From positions 1 through 64,000 of the forward strand of contig MCGO01000179.1 in NCBI GenBank assembly GCA_002104985.1: a stretch of DNA of 64,000 nucleotides, read 5' to 3'. Each line of letters begins with the position of its first letter. The stretch's first letter is position 1. A program made the position numbers and the translations under genes. The notes beneath the pieces are model-generated. The model saw nothing but the letters and a program-made list of their open reading frames with translations, was not told the DNA's origin and made no database searches. Below, one piece after another: positions 11,434 through 26,389 of this stretch. The stretch is from Rhizoclosmatium globosum (Eukaryota; Chytridiomycota; Chytridiomycetes; Chytridiales; Chytriomycetaceae).

Positions 11434-12218
11434 AGGAGGAGGAAGTGGTGCCAGTGGCAGAGGATACCAACCCAAACTAGACCCGGATGTTGTGTTGTAT
11501 TTGATTATTGGAATTAATACTATTTGTAAGGTTTTTTTGTTTTTTTTCACTCTGTCATAGAGACGGGTTTTTGTGTATTGATGTGTCCTGTTTCTTTGTA
11601 TCCATAGTTTTCCTTGTGGCAGTACGCCATCATTGAGAAACAGAATGGGAACAGAGCATGGCTGAACTTTATGCAAGACAACTTTTACTCAAAGTAAGTT
11701 GGCCCATCAGTAATAACTAAACTTGCAAAAATAGCTGGCTCTCACTTGAAGCAGCCCCCTGTTGGACTTCCATAACCTGCACCTTTTCACACAACACAGT
11801 CCTCCATTTTGGGTTGAACATGTTTTCATTACACGGTGTCGGAAACGTTGCAATGGGAATCATTGGGCTGTCTCGGTTCCTAGTGTTTTACCTTGCTGCC
11901 AGTGCTGTATTGTCCACGTGTCCACGCAATACATTGAGGCGTCATTGAAGGGGAACCAGAGTTTGTTGTGGTACCCGGGGGTTCAGGGATTTGAGCTTGA
12001 ATGGGGCAAGTGGAGCTATAAGTAAGAGTTTGTTGTTGTTTACATTGACGTACCCAATGAATCCAATCAACTTGTTCTTTTTTATTCAAGTGCTGGCGTT
12101 TGTGGGGATTTTGTATTTGGCGACAAGTGCAAAGTCAGGGGTTAATGCAGCACACATTGGAAGAGCAGTGTTTGGTGTTGTATATTGGTTGGCTTTTGTG
12201 AGGGGCATGGTAACATGA
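11434..12218 (+). pseudogene. Decayed rhomboid (PARL-like) intramembrane protease gene
   Basis: Conceptual exons read like a PARL-type rhomboid. A hydrophobic first helix (D-V-V-L-Y-L-I-I-G-I-N) is followed by a short intron. Next come a W-Q-Y..N-F-Y stretch and a T-F-S-H-N-T-V-L-H-F-G-L-N-M block that resembles the rhomboid S-x-F-S-H...H-x-x-x-N-M motif. A second hydrophobic helix follows. The serine motif G-A-S-G-A-I is at about 12004-12021 and a His motif A-H-I-G-R-A-V-F-G at about 12148-12174. Lesions: an in-frame TGA at 11946-11948, only about 25 residues between the Ser and His motifs where around 60 are usual (one membrane helix missing), and HIGR instead of HIGG. A short intron around the TGA cannot be excluded. 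Confidence 0.6.
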
Positions 12219-12334
12219 GGTTGTTTCTTATCAGGTTGCAAAATACACTCTATTTTACATCTGTAAGATCTTACATAGAATGGTATCAACAAACAAAATA
12301 TTAAAACAAATATCTACCCAAACTCTCTTCACGA

Positions 12335-12834
12335 CTAGGGGAAATCACCAATTTTTGACCAGCTGTTTGTGATATCCTCGCCTTCTCTTGCCAATCCATG
12401 TATTCTAAAGATTCCGGCTGCTACCACTGCTGCTGGTACTGACACTGGTTTTTTAATTGATGTTGTTGGATTGAGGGATGGGAATTGTGAAGTGTTGGCA
12501 GAATTTAGAGTGAAGGAGCTGAACGTTGAAGCTGAGACCAAATTTTGAATATTATTTAGACCGGTTTCTGCAAAAGTACGTGGTGAAGATGAAGAGCTTG
12601 GATTGAGAAAGGAGTCTCTCATAGTGTCAATACTAAGTTGAAGTGATATTGCTTGTGGATCAGAAAGTGAGTGTCTGTGACCATTTGCCAATATAGTAGG
12701 TGGCAGAAAAGGTGTGATGGTTTGCAGCAGACATTGGGAATAGCTTCCATTAGCACTGCCACCACTTGCCCCAACCAAGTACTTTGAAAGGTCCTGTTTA
12801 AACCTGCAATCAGACTTCTGACATCATCCAGCAA
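12335..12834 (-). other. Unassigned Ser/Thr-rich open reading frame
   Basis: A 147-codon minus-strand frame (12335-12778), with an overlapping second frame to 12834, is rich in Ser, Thr, Asn and Pro. I do not recognise it. The opposite strand also has an open, protein-like stretch here, so neither strand is secure. It may be part of the decayed material around it. Confidence 0.25.
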
Positions 12835-12849
12835 GCCACTCAGGTCAGC

Positions 12850-15330
12850 ATCCCACGGTATTTTGTAGAGTTTGACAAAAGCAAAATTGTCAGCGGAGTT
12901 TGAATTCGATGATTTTCAGTGGTTGTTCATTCACATGGCTCAAAACAGCTTCCGTCCCACTTGCCATGTTGGAGCAAGACAAGCTACTTGACCAGAACTA
13001 TGTTGTGTAATGGGGCCACTCTTACAAGAGTTTGCAAGAAATGTTTCCCTTCTCCGCTCCAATGCCATGCTTGCAATCAACCTTCAACTAGAGCGCAATC
13101 AAACTGACTGGTATTTAACAGTTCAAATTAAAATGGGACTTAAAATTAGGTCACAATCATCTTGACATTGAGTTTTCAGAGTCATTCTTCCAATTTGCAC
13201 TCAAGTATGCTTCTGGAAATCTGCTCACCAATAATTATCTTGCCCCACTTCCAATTGGTTTTGTACTTCCTGGCAATCCTGTTGGCACGCCCTACATCCT
13301 TCCAGTTGGTGCAGCCCTTCAGGCACACCAAAACACCCGCCGTTCTGTCACACAACATTACTTGTTAGAAACTTTCAAAAACTTTTATCATCCATTTAGT
13401 TGTGGCAACAATGTTTTTCAGAATGGACAACCCTTCCCACCTGGTCTTCAAATAGTTCCCCTTTTTTAACTGTCCCGACTTTGAATGGGAGCAAGTTATT
13501 GCCATTGAAGGCAAACAATTGCGTACAGACTTTGAAAATGCATTTGCTCGCAGATTCATTACCAATTTAGCCAAGCTGGCTGAGGAGGTGTGTTGATCTT
13601 GTCTGAAATTAACTTTAAATCTTACAACATAATTCAGGTTTTCAACTTTCATTGCTTCCTGCATGGATACCAACCTACTGCTGTTATCAATATACTATTA
13701 CCTGACCCCACCATTTGGTGCCCCACTTGCACAATATTGTTGCATTTCTTCTCCATCTTGTTGCCATGCCCTTCAATAATATTCAGCCTGGCCCACACTT
13801 TGAAATGAATCTTATTGGGGCAATGTCAAGAATAGGCAATAATATTTTGGCTTATACCAGAGAGTAAGTGTTTATCTGTCAAGCCTTCATTTGCTAATTT
13901 CAAACATACTACCATTGAACCAGTTTTATTTGCTCGGATTGGCACTCCTTGGAAGTGAAGCTTGTCTTCCAACCAATGCTATCCCGGCTCAAGCAGTCTT
14001 TTGTGTGTTCTATGTCAATATTTTATGCCACAAGTGAGGGACCTTTTGGGGCCTCTTGTCTAAAGGGCTCTAGCTTCGTATTATCTTCCAAGTGATGGCA
14101 GAAGCTTTTTGTGGATTCTGAATACCAGACAAGCCTTTATTCCAATCTTGCAGCAAATGAAAACAGAGTTCCTCACAAAAGTTGGACTCATGATGCAAAT
14201 TCACTCCCACAAAATTAGTACTAAAACCAATTCATAATAAATGGTCGTGGAATGGTGTGTGTGGATCATCACATAAACAATATGGAAATTGTGAATCAAA
14301 TTCAAGCTGGAATCTTGGATCCTCACACTGTTATTAGTGTTGACCCAAGTTTGATTTCTGTATTTGGATCTTCATACTGTTATTAGTGTTGACCCAGGTT
14401 TGATTTCTGTATTTGGCTTCATAAATCAGCTTCTAATATTAGTTTACCTATTTAGGTATCAGGAATGTTGTAACTTGTGTCACTAGTGATATCCAGCTCC
14501 AAATCAACAATGTTGCTGTTGCTCCAGTTCCAGTACCTCCGCCTGCACATCCTCCATCACAACAGATTTTATAACCACGTTGTTTAGGTTTCCCATGGTC
14601 ATATGCATCAAATCAATGGTTCTAAGCTCTCTGAAAAAAGGGAAGAGGTGTTCCCAGACAATGATCACTGCATCAACTTTGCATATGATGTCCTTGCTCA
14701 AAATTCTCCACGTGTTATTGGTCAACGTACACTGGGTCATTGTTGTCAATGGACTTGGATGGTCAAGTATTTCCAGTCAGAATTCTTGTTGCAAGAGTAT
14801 TCTCGTCCCCAACATCTAAAGTGGAAGCAGAGCAGTCGTATGAAACACCAGCTGGCTGAAAAAGCTCTCATCAATTGTATGGCTGGGCGCATGACAGACC
14901 CTGATTTGAACAGTATGCAAGGCAGGATTGTTACTGGAACAAGAAAACTCCGCTGTCAAGTACGCCACTAGAATAATATTCCAGCTTTTCCTGTTGTTTT
15001 GCTTATGGTGACGGATCTTGGAATCACCGGAGACTATGGGCACCTGTTCCCAACCATGTCAGCTTAATGCAATTCTTGGCAATACTACAAATGTGTTTTT
15101 CACACAGTGAATCAGAGAAAAGGCTGCTCATGAGCACTTTGTGTTTGTTATTGATGAGCATTTGACTTCACAGCGGTCCCATAGTCAGTGTTGGCTATGA
15201 GGCAAGAGGTGTGTTCCATTATCCATCAGTTGTGACAGTAAGTAATCAACAGAGTAAGTCTTAAGTTAATGTTGGACTAGGTTTGACGTCCTATTCTTAG
15301 ATGTCCTCACAAGAAACGCAAGTTTCAAGA
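12850..15330 (+). pseudogene. Decayed TnpB/Fanzor-like (RuvC-type) gene
   Basis: Protein-like segments run along the + strand in changing frames with many stops. In order: a Q-W-L-F-I-H-M region (about 12915), a long segment (about 13180-13590) ending L-A-K-L-A-E-E before a possible intron, and a V-I-S-V-D-P-G motif (about 14330-14400). Next are a helical basic region (14603-14971), Y-G-D-G-S-W (15004-15021) and V-I-D-E-H-L-T-S (about 15147-15170) followed by a Cys-Trp. TnpB/Fanzor proteins order RuvC-I (D-x-G), a G-D-G-S-like RuvC-II element and D-E-x-x-T-S before the zinc ribbon the same way. Damage: a 49-bp tandem duplication across the RuvC-I motif, a Ser where the first zinc Cys would sit, and multiple frameshifts. 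The C-terminal ribbon was not found intact. Confidence 0.55.
14317..14414 (+). repeat. 49-bp tandem duplication over a DPG (RuvC-I-like) motif
   Basis: Two near-identical 49-bp units lie at 14317-14365 and 14366-14414, each encoding V-I-S-V-D-P then Ser (first) or Gly (second). Since 49 is not a multiple of three, the duplication by itself breaks the frame. Confidence 0.9.
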
Positions 15331-15474
15331 TCTTCACTAAAGAAAATATTGCATTGATGATGACAAACAACCAATGCACCCCTTCTTGATCTTACTAACA
15401 TACAGAGTTCAGTTTATGGTCTTGTTGAGTGCCCACTCATTCCAGAACCCCTTCTGTATGTATGCTATCAGCAC

Positions 15475-15825
15475 TTGCACCATCTGTCTGAATATCAAAA
15501 AAGATCCTGCCTCTGTATGGTGCGATTACTGATTCTACCTGAAGTCACCTCCTCTAGATACATCAGACGCGTTTTGAGAGAGCAATTATCAAACCGTAGA
15601 TGGAATCTACAAACTGACAGAAGGTGCCACCTTATTGTCAGATTTAAGTGCAATAGATTAGATCTTTGGGGTTTTACATCTGACCACCAACCAGTTCCAC
15701 ACTGCACAGTTACTGTGGCTGCTCAAGAGAAAGTTGAGCAAATTCAAGGGTTGTTAGTGTTTGAATTTGAAAATATCCAAGTCCTTCAGATTCCAATCAA
15801 TACAAACAAAATTGAAGAAGTCTGA
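15475..15825 (+). other. Unassigned open reading frame
   Basis: A 116-codon frame with basic segments. No family recognised. It starts within 150 bp of the decayed Fanzor-like gene and may be part of the same debris. Confidence 0.2.
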
Positions 15826-15900
15826 ACAAAAAACCAAAAACCACAAGCTGAAAGAGGGCCCTGTATTTGGAGTTTACAGAATGATTCTTTATTTCACAAA

Positions 15901-17816
15901 CTATTGCACCACAACTTCACAGAGCACATCAATATCATACCCAACGCCACTCTTTCCATCCACAACCTTCATACCCGTCACTTTTTGCACTCCGCTGAGT
16001 AATGGGAAGAAGTCAACCTCAAAATCAACAAAGCCACCTTCTCCAGCAACAACCCCGACTTTCCGTTCTGAATCCCCGACAAGCAAGACACTACTCATTT
16101 TTCCTTTAACAAATACAATGCTTGCATCTAGATCATTGCCAAGATAATTTGACAATCGACAGGTTGCTCGGAATGGACGTTCTGCAATAACAGGTCCTTT
16201 CAGAGATACCAGCTCAACGCGGATTGGTTCAGACGGTGTGATTTTGCGGGATAGTTGGGACGTTTGCAAACGGCCTTGTTGGCCTAGCGTTGTACGCCAT
16301 TGAATGTCGAGTTTTCCGAGTTGAGGGGTTTGTTTTGTGATGGGATCATTGCGAGTTTTGGGATGTAAGGTGTATAGGTACTGACGAGAGTCTTTGTCGG
16401 AGAGCACTGCTGTGTCTGAGAACACAGAAGACTTTGGGGCTGTTGGGCTGCAGCAATTTGAGATTTGAGATGCTTACACAAATAGGTACTCAACTGTTCT
16501 TGGAACTCAAGACTCATATCGCTGGAGACAAAGAGTTCGTTGGCCTCAAAATGCATCTTTTCCAGGTACATGGGCATTCCAGACACATTCTGAACCTAAA
16601 CAAGCATATTAGAAAAATGGAAGCGTGTTTGTTTTTTGGTAGCGGCTGGTGGCAAAACTCCGTGTGCAACGTAAAAGTTCAATTTTTGGGTTTGCTCACT
16701 ATCTCTCGATTCCATGCTGGTCCCTGGTTTCCATCACTGACGGGCATTGATTGATAGACGCCGGACTTTAGTGTGCCTTAGTAGTCCATCATTCAATTTC
16801 ATGTTCTTCTTAAGTTGTGAAGAAGACTATCGCTCTATCACTAAATTTACATGCTGTTGGGTCGTTCTTCGCTCTTACTCATTCCTCCGTTTACTCCTTC
16901 CCCGTCCCTTTCTAATCTCACAACAGACTTTCGCTTTTGGCCAATGGAGCATTCACGCCATGGGTTTACGAGAGCTATTTCGTTCACCGTGACATACAGT
17001 TTGCTCATTCCTCACTCCCACTCATTCCTCACTCCCACTCATTCCTCATTCATCACTCTCACTCATTTCTCTCTATTTGTTATTCTCGTTCGTTTCTAAC
17101 TTTCATTCGTTCCATGCTCTCTCCATTTCTCTGTCATAGGGTGCCTCAACATACCTGAGCCTCCAAAAAGACACGCCCATCCGCCAAAGAATTGACTTTC
17201 GTTTTAACCGACAGAGGATTCAAGACATTGAATTTGAAGAATTTACGAAAGCTCTTTAGTTCACCATTGATGGGACTTGAGTACGAGACAGTACAGACCA
17301 GGATATGAATCCCGAGTTCCTTAATTTCATGAGAGATAAGGAATTGATGAGACTTTGAGGGAGCAAGGGGTTGAAGGGCGGTAGTATTTGGAGAGTCTAA
17401 TCAAGGATAAGGTTATGAGTTTGAAGTCAAACAGCAGCAAGTGAGGTACCATTCAAGTTTGATACGGTATCAGCGAGAGTAAAGCGCTGAGTCTGAGTCT
17501 GCAGCTCCGCACGGATAGCCGGTTTTTGGATAGTTTTGTTCAAGTCTTCGTTGACGACAACGAGCAGCGCGTCAAAGGATTCGCCGAGAAAGATAGCGCC
17601 AAAGGACGGCGGCAGCGACAGGAGCGCAGACGTGGACGTTGCTGATTCGGCGGCGGCGGCGGCGGCGGAGAGCGTGCCGGTCAGAGGCGCATCGACGGTC
17701 GAGGCGGACACGGACAACGACGGCCGAGACAGCCGCATCACTTTGAGCGCGAGAAGGTGCTTCTCCTTCTCCTTGTCCTTGTCGGCGCCCGATGTTGGGC
17801 TCGTCGTCTCACTCAT
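15901..17816 (-). CDS. TRAPPC13: Trafficking protein particle complex subunit 13 (TRAPPC13)
   Basis: TRAPPC13 is a core-associated subunit of TRAPP complexes, which tether vesicles and act as Rab exchange factors in ER-Golgi traffic and autophagy. Exons read 17816-17450, 17396-17155, 16595-16478 and 16415-15901; phases agree and give 413 aa, normal for the family. Family landmarks appear in order: H-L-L-A-L-K-V-M-R-L near the start, L-P-P-S-F-G-A-I-F-L-G-E, H-E-I-K-E-L-G-I-H-I-L-V-C, V-F-L-E-A-Q, and R-Q-Y-L-Y. I chose the start at MSETT because the upstream in-frame ATG adds residues unlike the family. Intron 2 (16596-17154, 559 nt) is about ten times longer than its neighbours and carries a tandem repeat. 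It is divergent from the coiled-coil gene at 18023, with 206 bp between starts. Strong assignment. Confidence 0.93.
17000..17075. repeat. Short tandem repeat inside TRAPPC13 intron 2
   Basis: A roughly 16-bp unit around CTCATTCCTCACTCCCA is repeated with decay (CTCATTCCTC... several times), within the long intron. Confidence 0.7.
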
Positions 17817-18022
17817 TTGGGGGAAATTGTTACAGTGTCGACGGAGAAACAAATTAAAGATTAAAGATCAGAGGGAAGGAGAATGAAGTTGAAGTATACG
17901 CTGTTTTCCACTTAAACAGGTCTCAAGCGACGGTAACTGGTTTTCGTATGGAAAGAGGTTGGGAGAGAATGCTTTTCCCCCCTGCACCCTCTCACGTTGA
18001 ACCCCTTCACCAAAAAGGAATC

Positions 18023-19601
18023 ATGACAGAAAGCGACGACGCCGTCTTTCTCAAAGCTTTGAACAAGGCTATCGAGCGTGTCCATTCACTCCAAGCTTCC
18101 TTATTGGACAAGAACCGCGAGATTGAAGAGTATAAGACCGAAATCACATCTCTCCAGAATCAAGTCATCCAACAGCAAGCAACAATCCGTCGTCTTGAAC
18201 ACAGCCTTGCGAATGTGCCATTGAAATTGAGTCAACACGAAAATGAAGTCAATAATAATGTTGTTGGTCCATTGACTTCAAAAGGTGGTTCATCTTCTTC
18301 CCAAATTGTGGGACCTCAGAATTCACCACAAGTTGTCTTGGGTCCATCGTTCACGGCTTCTACTGCAGCGACTGTCACCACATCCGCGTCACTTGGCTCA
18401 ACAAGCTCAAGTTCATCGTCAGATTCACTGGGTCTGGTCCCCTTTTTTGGTGGAAAGCGACCCCGTTACAACAAGCCCCATTCTCATCCTGCTCCTAAAG
18501 CCACACAGCGCCGCATTCAATACTCTGATGTTTTCGGGTCTGGTGATGAGGATTCATCTGACGAAGGAGATGGTGGAAAGTGCCGAGTGAAGGGATGTCG
18601 ACGGTATGGAAAGAAACTGACTGTAAAGCAATGGACGAACCATCAAAAAGATTATCACTGTGCTGTTGTTGGAGTCAAGTTTCGCGGACGTCATGATGAA
18701 TCTACAGGTACTACACCTCTTCTGACATCAACCAACATCAACCATGTACTAACAAATTTAAAAACCTGTAGAAATTGTCCGAGGAGAAGGAGGTCTTTTA
18801 CGATGTCCATGCATGCAATTTTCGACGCGATTGACAACAAGTTTGAGGAGACATGCGAAAACATGTTTCGGGGCTGCATTGCCTGCTCTCGCCGCTATGC
18901 AATGGCTCGATGTTGTCCGTGAAAAGTACCCGCACTTTGCACACAAGAAACAGGCGTCTTATGACGCTGTGTACGCATTTGCGAGAGTCTTCCGTGACTT
19001 GCATCGACTCCCACACCACGCTGGAAGGATTTTGAGTGTACCTGTTGGATTAAAACCCATGTTTATGCAGTTTATTGGAGGTGCATTGGATATGCATTTA
19101 CGGATTGTGAGCGGTGAGTGGGGGCCACGAGTGTTGGATGATGAAGTGTCGTCAGGAAGCGACAACGACAGTGACAGTGATGACTCGGAGAGTGACGACG
19201 GTGCGACAATGGCATTGGCGAACATCCATCGAGGGCCATCACCAAAAATGAATATTTCAGGATTCCTTGTTGATTCAGATGACAATGACGAGGACGAAGG
19301 TGATGACGATGATGATGCGAAACGTGACTACGAAATGATTGTGCGCGGAGTTATGCCAGCGTATTCCAGCCTGAGTGAGAAGGAGAAGGTTGCAATTCGG
19401 GAAGGGTCGAGGCTGTTTTTGGCGGAGCAGGCTCTGAATTTGGAAAAGCAAGGAGTGATTGTGTACCATACCGGAAACCGACTTGAACAAGATAATGGTA
19501 ACACCTTCTTGGTGCCTGGTCACTTGATTGGTGCACTGAGGGGGTGGTTGTTTGATCAGCTTTCGCGTTGTTTCCCTCTCACTCCTTTGATCAGACCGTA
19601 A
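18023..19601 (+). CDS. Coiled-coil/zinc-finger family protein (member A)
   Basis: Two exons (18023-18707, 18772-19601) encode 504 aa. An in-frame ATG at 17948 could add 25 residues. Parts in order: an N-terminal heptad coiled coil (about residues 8-70), a Ser/Thr-rich linker, and a C2H2-like finger (C-x4-C...H-x4-H, CRVKGC start). Then come a second C-x-C...H-x3-C finger (RCPC...HAKTC), a W-L-D-V-V domain with a conserved V-P-x-x-L-x-x-x-F end, and an acidic Ser/Asp stretch. A C-terminal domain (V-M-P-A-Y...V-P-x-x-L...W-L...S-R-C-F) closes it. The same architecture recurs at 23787, 38265, 51519, 55214 and 58524. I know no name for this family. A nuclear, DNA-binding dimer is a reasonable inference from coiled coil plus fingers, but not shown. 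Confidence 0.85.
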
Positions 19602-19767
19602 ATCCACATCCAACTTTCTGTTCATGTATTCGTGTTTCTTCCTTGTACTTTCTTCTTAAGACTTGTTAATAATCATTCAATTGAAATCATGTGAATGGGG
19701 GCAATGGCAACGTGGCAGTCCTTTTTCCAATCCATCTTTGACAGCGAAAACCAAAAAATCCCCCCAA

Positions 19768-23454
<3,687 letters not shown>

Positions 23455-23786
23455 CTAGTCAGCTTGAAAATGTGGGGTGGGGGTTTGGTTGTGTGTTTGG
23501 TTTTCTTTATGTTGGGTTTGAGAGGGCTGTTTGTGTGTGGGATGCTGTTGGTTTTCTCATTGTTCGTTACGCTCCCGCGTTAGGGGTAAATATGATGTGA
23601 AGAAAAAAGGACCTGTTTCAACTGTGTTTTTTTATATTTCGAAGATAAACTCAAGAAAAGTAAAGTGAGGATTCTGCGAGTTTGTCTGATGATACCTCAG
23701 TTGGTAGAACATCAACATTGATTTGTTCATTAGATACATCCAGATATAAATTATATAAATATATTACAGAAAATGATTATAAGTGT
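23455..23786. other. Convergent 3' intergenic region
   Basis: Lies between the stop codons of SERCA (+) and the family member B gene (-). GT-rich then AT-rich, with no gene seen; presumably both 3' UTRs and polyadenylation sites. Confidence 0.5.
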
Positions 23787-25253
23787 TTACAATGCTTGAT
23801 GAAGAAGTGCGTCAGGAAAACAACGACTCAATTCTTCATACAACCATTGCATGAATTCGTTCATCCATCCCTCCTCCAGTTTCCCTTGCCGAAGTTGTTC
23901 AACGTACAGCAAGACGCCGGAAATGATAGCTCCTTGTTCACTTGGCATTAGGTTGGGAAAAGACGGCATCATCTTTACAATTATTCTAAGGGAAAGACGA
24001 AAAAGGGTCACGCATTACAGAATAAAGCTAAAGGAAAGAAAGAAGACTCACGCTTCATAATTTCGTGCAAGGGAATCCAAAGCTTCGATGTCCCCATGTT
24101 GCTTTTCTTCTTGTATGTTTGTGTCTAGTTTGATGTTCTTTTCAACGACCATCTCCCCCCTTCTCCTCCTTTTCCTTTTCCCTTTTCGATTTCCGTTTTT
24201 CTGCTCTTTTCCGTTATCGTCTTCCGTCATATTTTCCCTACTCGTCCTTTTCCGTGTCCGTGATGCCAAGTAATCTTTTATGAATGGATCGATAAAAACC
24301 TTGAATTCCGTTTGTAGCGAGTTTGGAATTTCCAAAGCACGATTCGGAACATGAGCAATATGGTGCTCATCGCGGAAACGTATCATTTGTTTTTGCAGTG
24401 TGCAATATTCAGGCCAAACCAATCCATATTCCTGCTTGATGACCTCCGTCCAAGAACAGCCGTTTGTCGATGATTTATCTTTCTGAGAGTCTGCAGGGTA
24501 ACATTCAACAATAATTGTACCCTTGTTGGAGGATACAGCTTCATCATCACTTGACAGAAAATCATCATTCAGATCGGATAACGGAGAATCCAAGAGGCTT
24601 GAGAAATCCGACTCTTGACAATCTTCATAATCTGGTAAAAAGTCGTCCATATCAGCTTGGCTTGCTTCGGTGGTGTGCCAGTGTGTATAGTCACCAACAT
24701 TTGATGTAACCTTTCCAGAAAACATTGCTCCTTCGACTTTTGAACAGTCTTCTGTTTCTTTGGTTGCATGATTACTTTCTTGCTCTGTCACTGGCTCAGG
24801 TTCGTCCAGAACTTCACCCCCTTTCAAAGCATCTCCTTCAACAAAGCCATTTGAATGCACGGAACAACTTTCCAGCTGAATTAAGTTTCCATTTATGTTT
24901 TCGAGATGATTTTCTTGTGTCTGCAACGGGAGAGAGGTTGTTTTTGAAGGGGACAGTTGATATGTTTGATGGGCATCCAAAGAGTCTTCGTTGTTCTCGC
25001 TTTCAGCCGAGTCAAACATGTCAAGTTGCGTGCGCAGTCGCTGGTTCTCTGCCTCGGAATGATCGAGGGCGAGTCTGAGTTGCGCGGCTGTTTGTTCCGA
25101 GTCGCTGAGTTGCTCGCTCAGTTGAAGGATCGATGCATCGCGAAGAGCCAAGATGGCGTGCAGTTTCTCAAGCTCAGACGCTAACTCTTCGATGCGGCTG
25201 TGCACGGACTTCAGACTTAACCCAAAAAGAGTGGAACTGTCTAATGCATTCAT
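23787..25253 (-). CDS. Coiled-coil/zinc-finger family relative (member B)
   Basis: Two exons (25253-24052, 23985-23787) encode 466 aa. Residues 15-80 form a heptad coiled coil (S-R-I-E-E-L-A-S-E-L-E-K-L...). A long acidic, Ser-rich middle follows. Then comes the family W-domain (C-S-W-T-E-V-I-K...H-V-P...I-P-x-x-L-x-x-E-F), a very basic K-R-K-R-R-R-R segment that could be a nuclear signal, and the C-terminal domain (M-M-P-S-F...W-L-Y-E-E-L-S-R-C-F) in its own exon. The zinc fingers of other members are not evident here. The splice position before the C-terminal domain (E-A | I) matches that of the gene at 58524, which supports common descent. Function unknown. Confidence 0.85.
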
Positions 25254-25289
25254 TGAAGATTTTAATTTATTAATGTCTTTTTTTCCTTC

Positions 25290-25976
25290 TCAGTAGATAC
25301 AACTTGCCCTTTTCTTGGCCATGGGGGTTTCCTTTCTTCCAGGTGTGGACAGAAGTGCAACGACAGAATTCCTCTTTTTTGCCACGAGAGTTTGCCTGAG
25401 AGTTTGCCCCAACATCTGACGCTGGTATTTTTCATGGAATTCCGTGTATTCTTCCAGCACAGGCCCAAATAGACGTTCTTTCCACGCATCTAACTCCATT
25501 GCAGTCACATGAACCTTGTAATCGACTTTTTGGAGAAACTTTCGTTCGTAGCGAACAAGGGCGGCGGTTGAAACTCCGTAAACTTGGACATCATAGCAAT
25601 ATGCTGCAAACTCCCACAAATGAGTATGATCCCAACAGCAATGCCACTTTCGCGCAAGAGCTAACGCCACCACAAACAATAGTTTGATTGAAATAGAAGT
25701 CGGTGCACGCTTTGGTGGGCCTAACAAAGGTACCAGTGGGTACGATGGAGTGGGAGCACAGGCTTCCACGTACCGCAATAAGAAAAGAAGAGTAAGTGGA
25801 ATCAATTGTGCATCATCTGTATCTGGTTCCGCAGAAAGTTCCAGGCCGTGAAGTATTGTGTGAAGCCATGCCAAGGACCACCAGGGAGGGGGAAGCTCGG
25901 GAGCAACCAAAACAGGCTCATTGAGTTGGCACAGGAGAATCCTCCATACAAGAAACGCTACAAAGTCAGGTTTCAT
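25290..25976 (-). CDS. PHO80-type cyclin-like protein
   Basis: A single exon of 228 codons. The middle (about residues 90-165) reads like a PHO80/Pcl cyclin box: K-L-L-F-V-V-A-L-A-L-A-R-K...D-x-x-x-W-E-F-A..., then a Y-G-V-S...L-V-R-Y-E-R-K-F-L-Q-K-V-D-Y segment. Such cyclins activate PHO85/CDK5-like kinases in phosphate and cell-cycle signalling. The N-terminal part is rich in hydrophobic residues and Pro; the C-terminus is basic and ends C-I-Y. Start taken at the first ATG. It shares a short 3'-5' gap with member B downstream on the same strand and a divergent upstream region with the C2H2 gene at 26390. I am fairly confident of a cyclin fold, less so of the subfamily. Confidence 0.7.
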   Translation of the reverse strand: MKPDFVAFLVWRILLCQLNEPVLVAPELPPPWWSLAWLHTILHGLELSAEPDTDDAQLIPLTLLFLLRYVEACAPTPSYPLVPLLGPPKRAPTSISIKLLFVVALALARKWHCCWDHTHLWEFAAYCYDVQVYGVSTAALVRYERKFLQKVDYKVHVTAMELDAWKERLFGPVLEEYTEFHEKYQRQMLGQTLRQTLVAKKRNSVVALLSTPGRKETPMAKKRASCIY

Positions 25977-26389
25977 GCCTTCTTTTCTCTAGGACATTTT
26001 GATTTGAAAGCTGCCGCTTTTATTTGTTTCGTTTGGGAAATGTCGTGTCAGTTACTAACATGCCATATCACCATAACTTATCCTTAAGTCAAGTAGTCTT
26101 GTTGCTGATGGTGTTACGGGGTTGTTAATGTGTGGAAGATTCTTGAGAAGAAGCGTTACAAATTGGAAAATGCTTGGACTGCTGTTTCTGTATTCTATAT
26201 CTCATAGTAAAGTAAGTGTAGTTTGTTAAAGTTGACAAAACACGAAAGTGCACTCTTTTGCACTTTAGGGTTTTGAAAGAGCGGTGGATGGGGCGTTCCC
26301 CGAAAAAGTGGCAGTGCTCAAAAACAGAAAGTGTTTTCGCAACATCATCTCTCCCAAAAAGCATCCTCCAAACACTACTTGATTCTCAA
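25977..26389. promoter_or_regulatory. Divergent promoter region (cyclin-like - / C2H2 gene +)
   Basis: 413 bp between the starts of two divergently transcribed genes, so it should contain both promoters and 5' UTRs. No TATA box or named motif is convincing. A + strand frame starting at 26258 is in phase with the C2H2 gene but begins with TTG. Confidence 0.5.
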
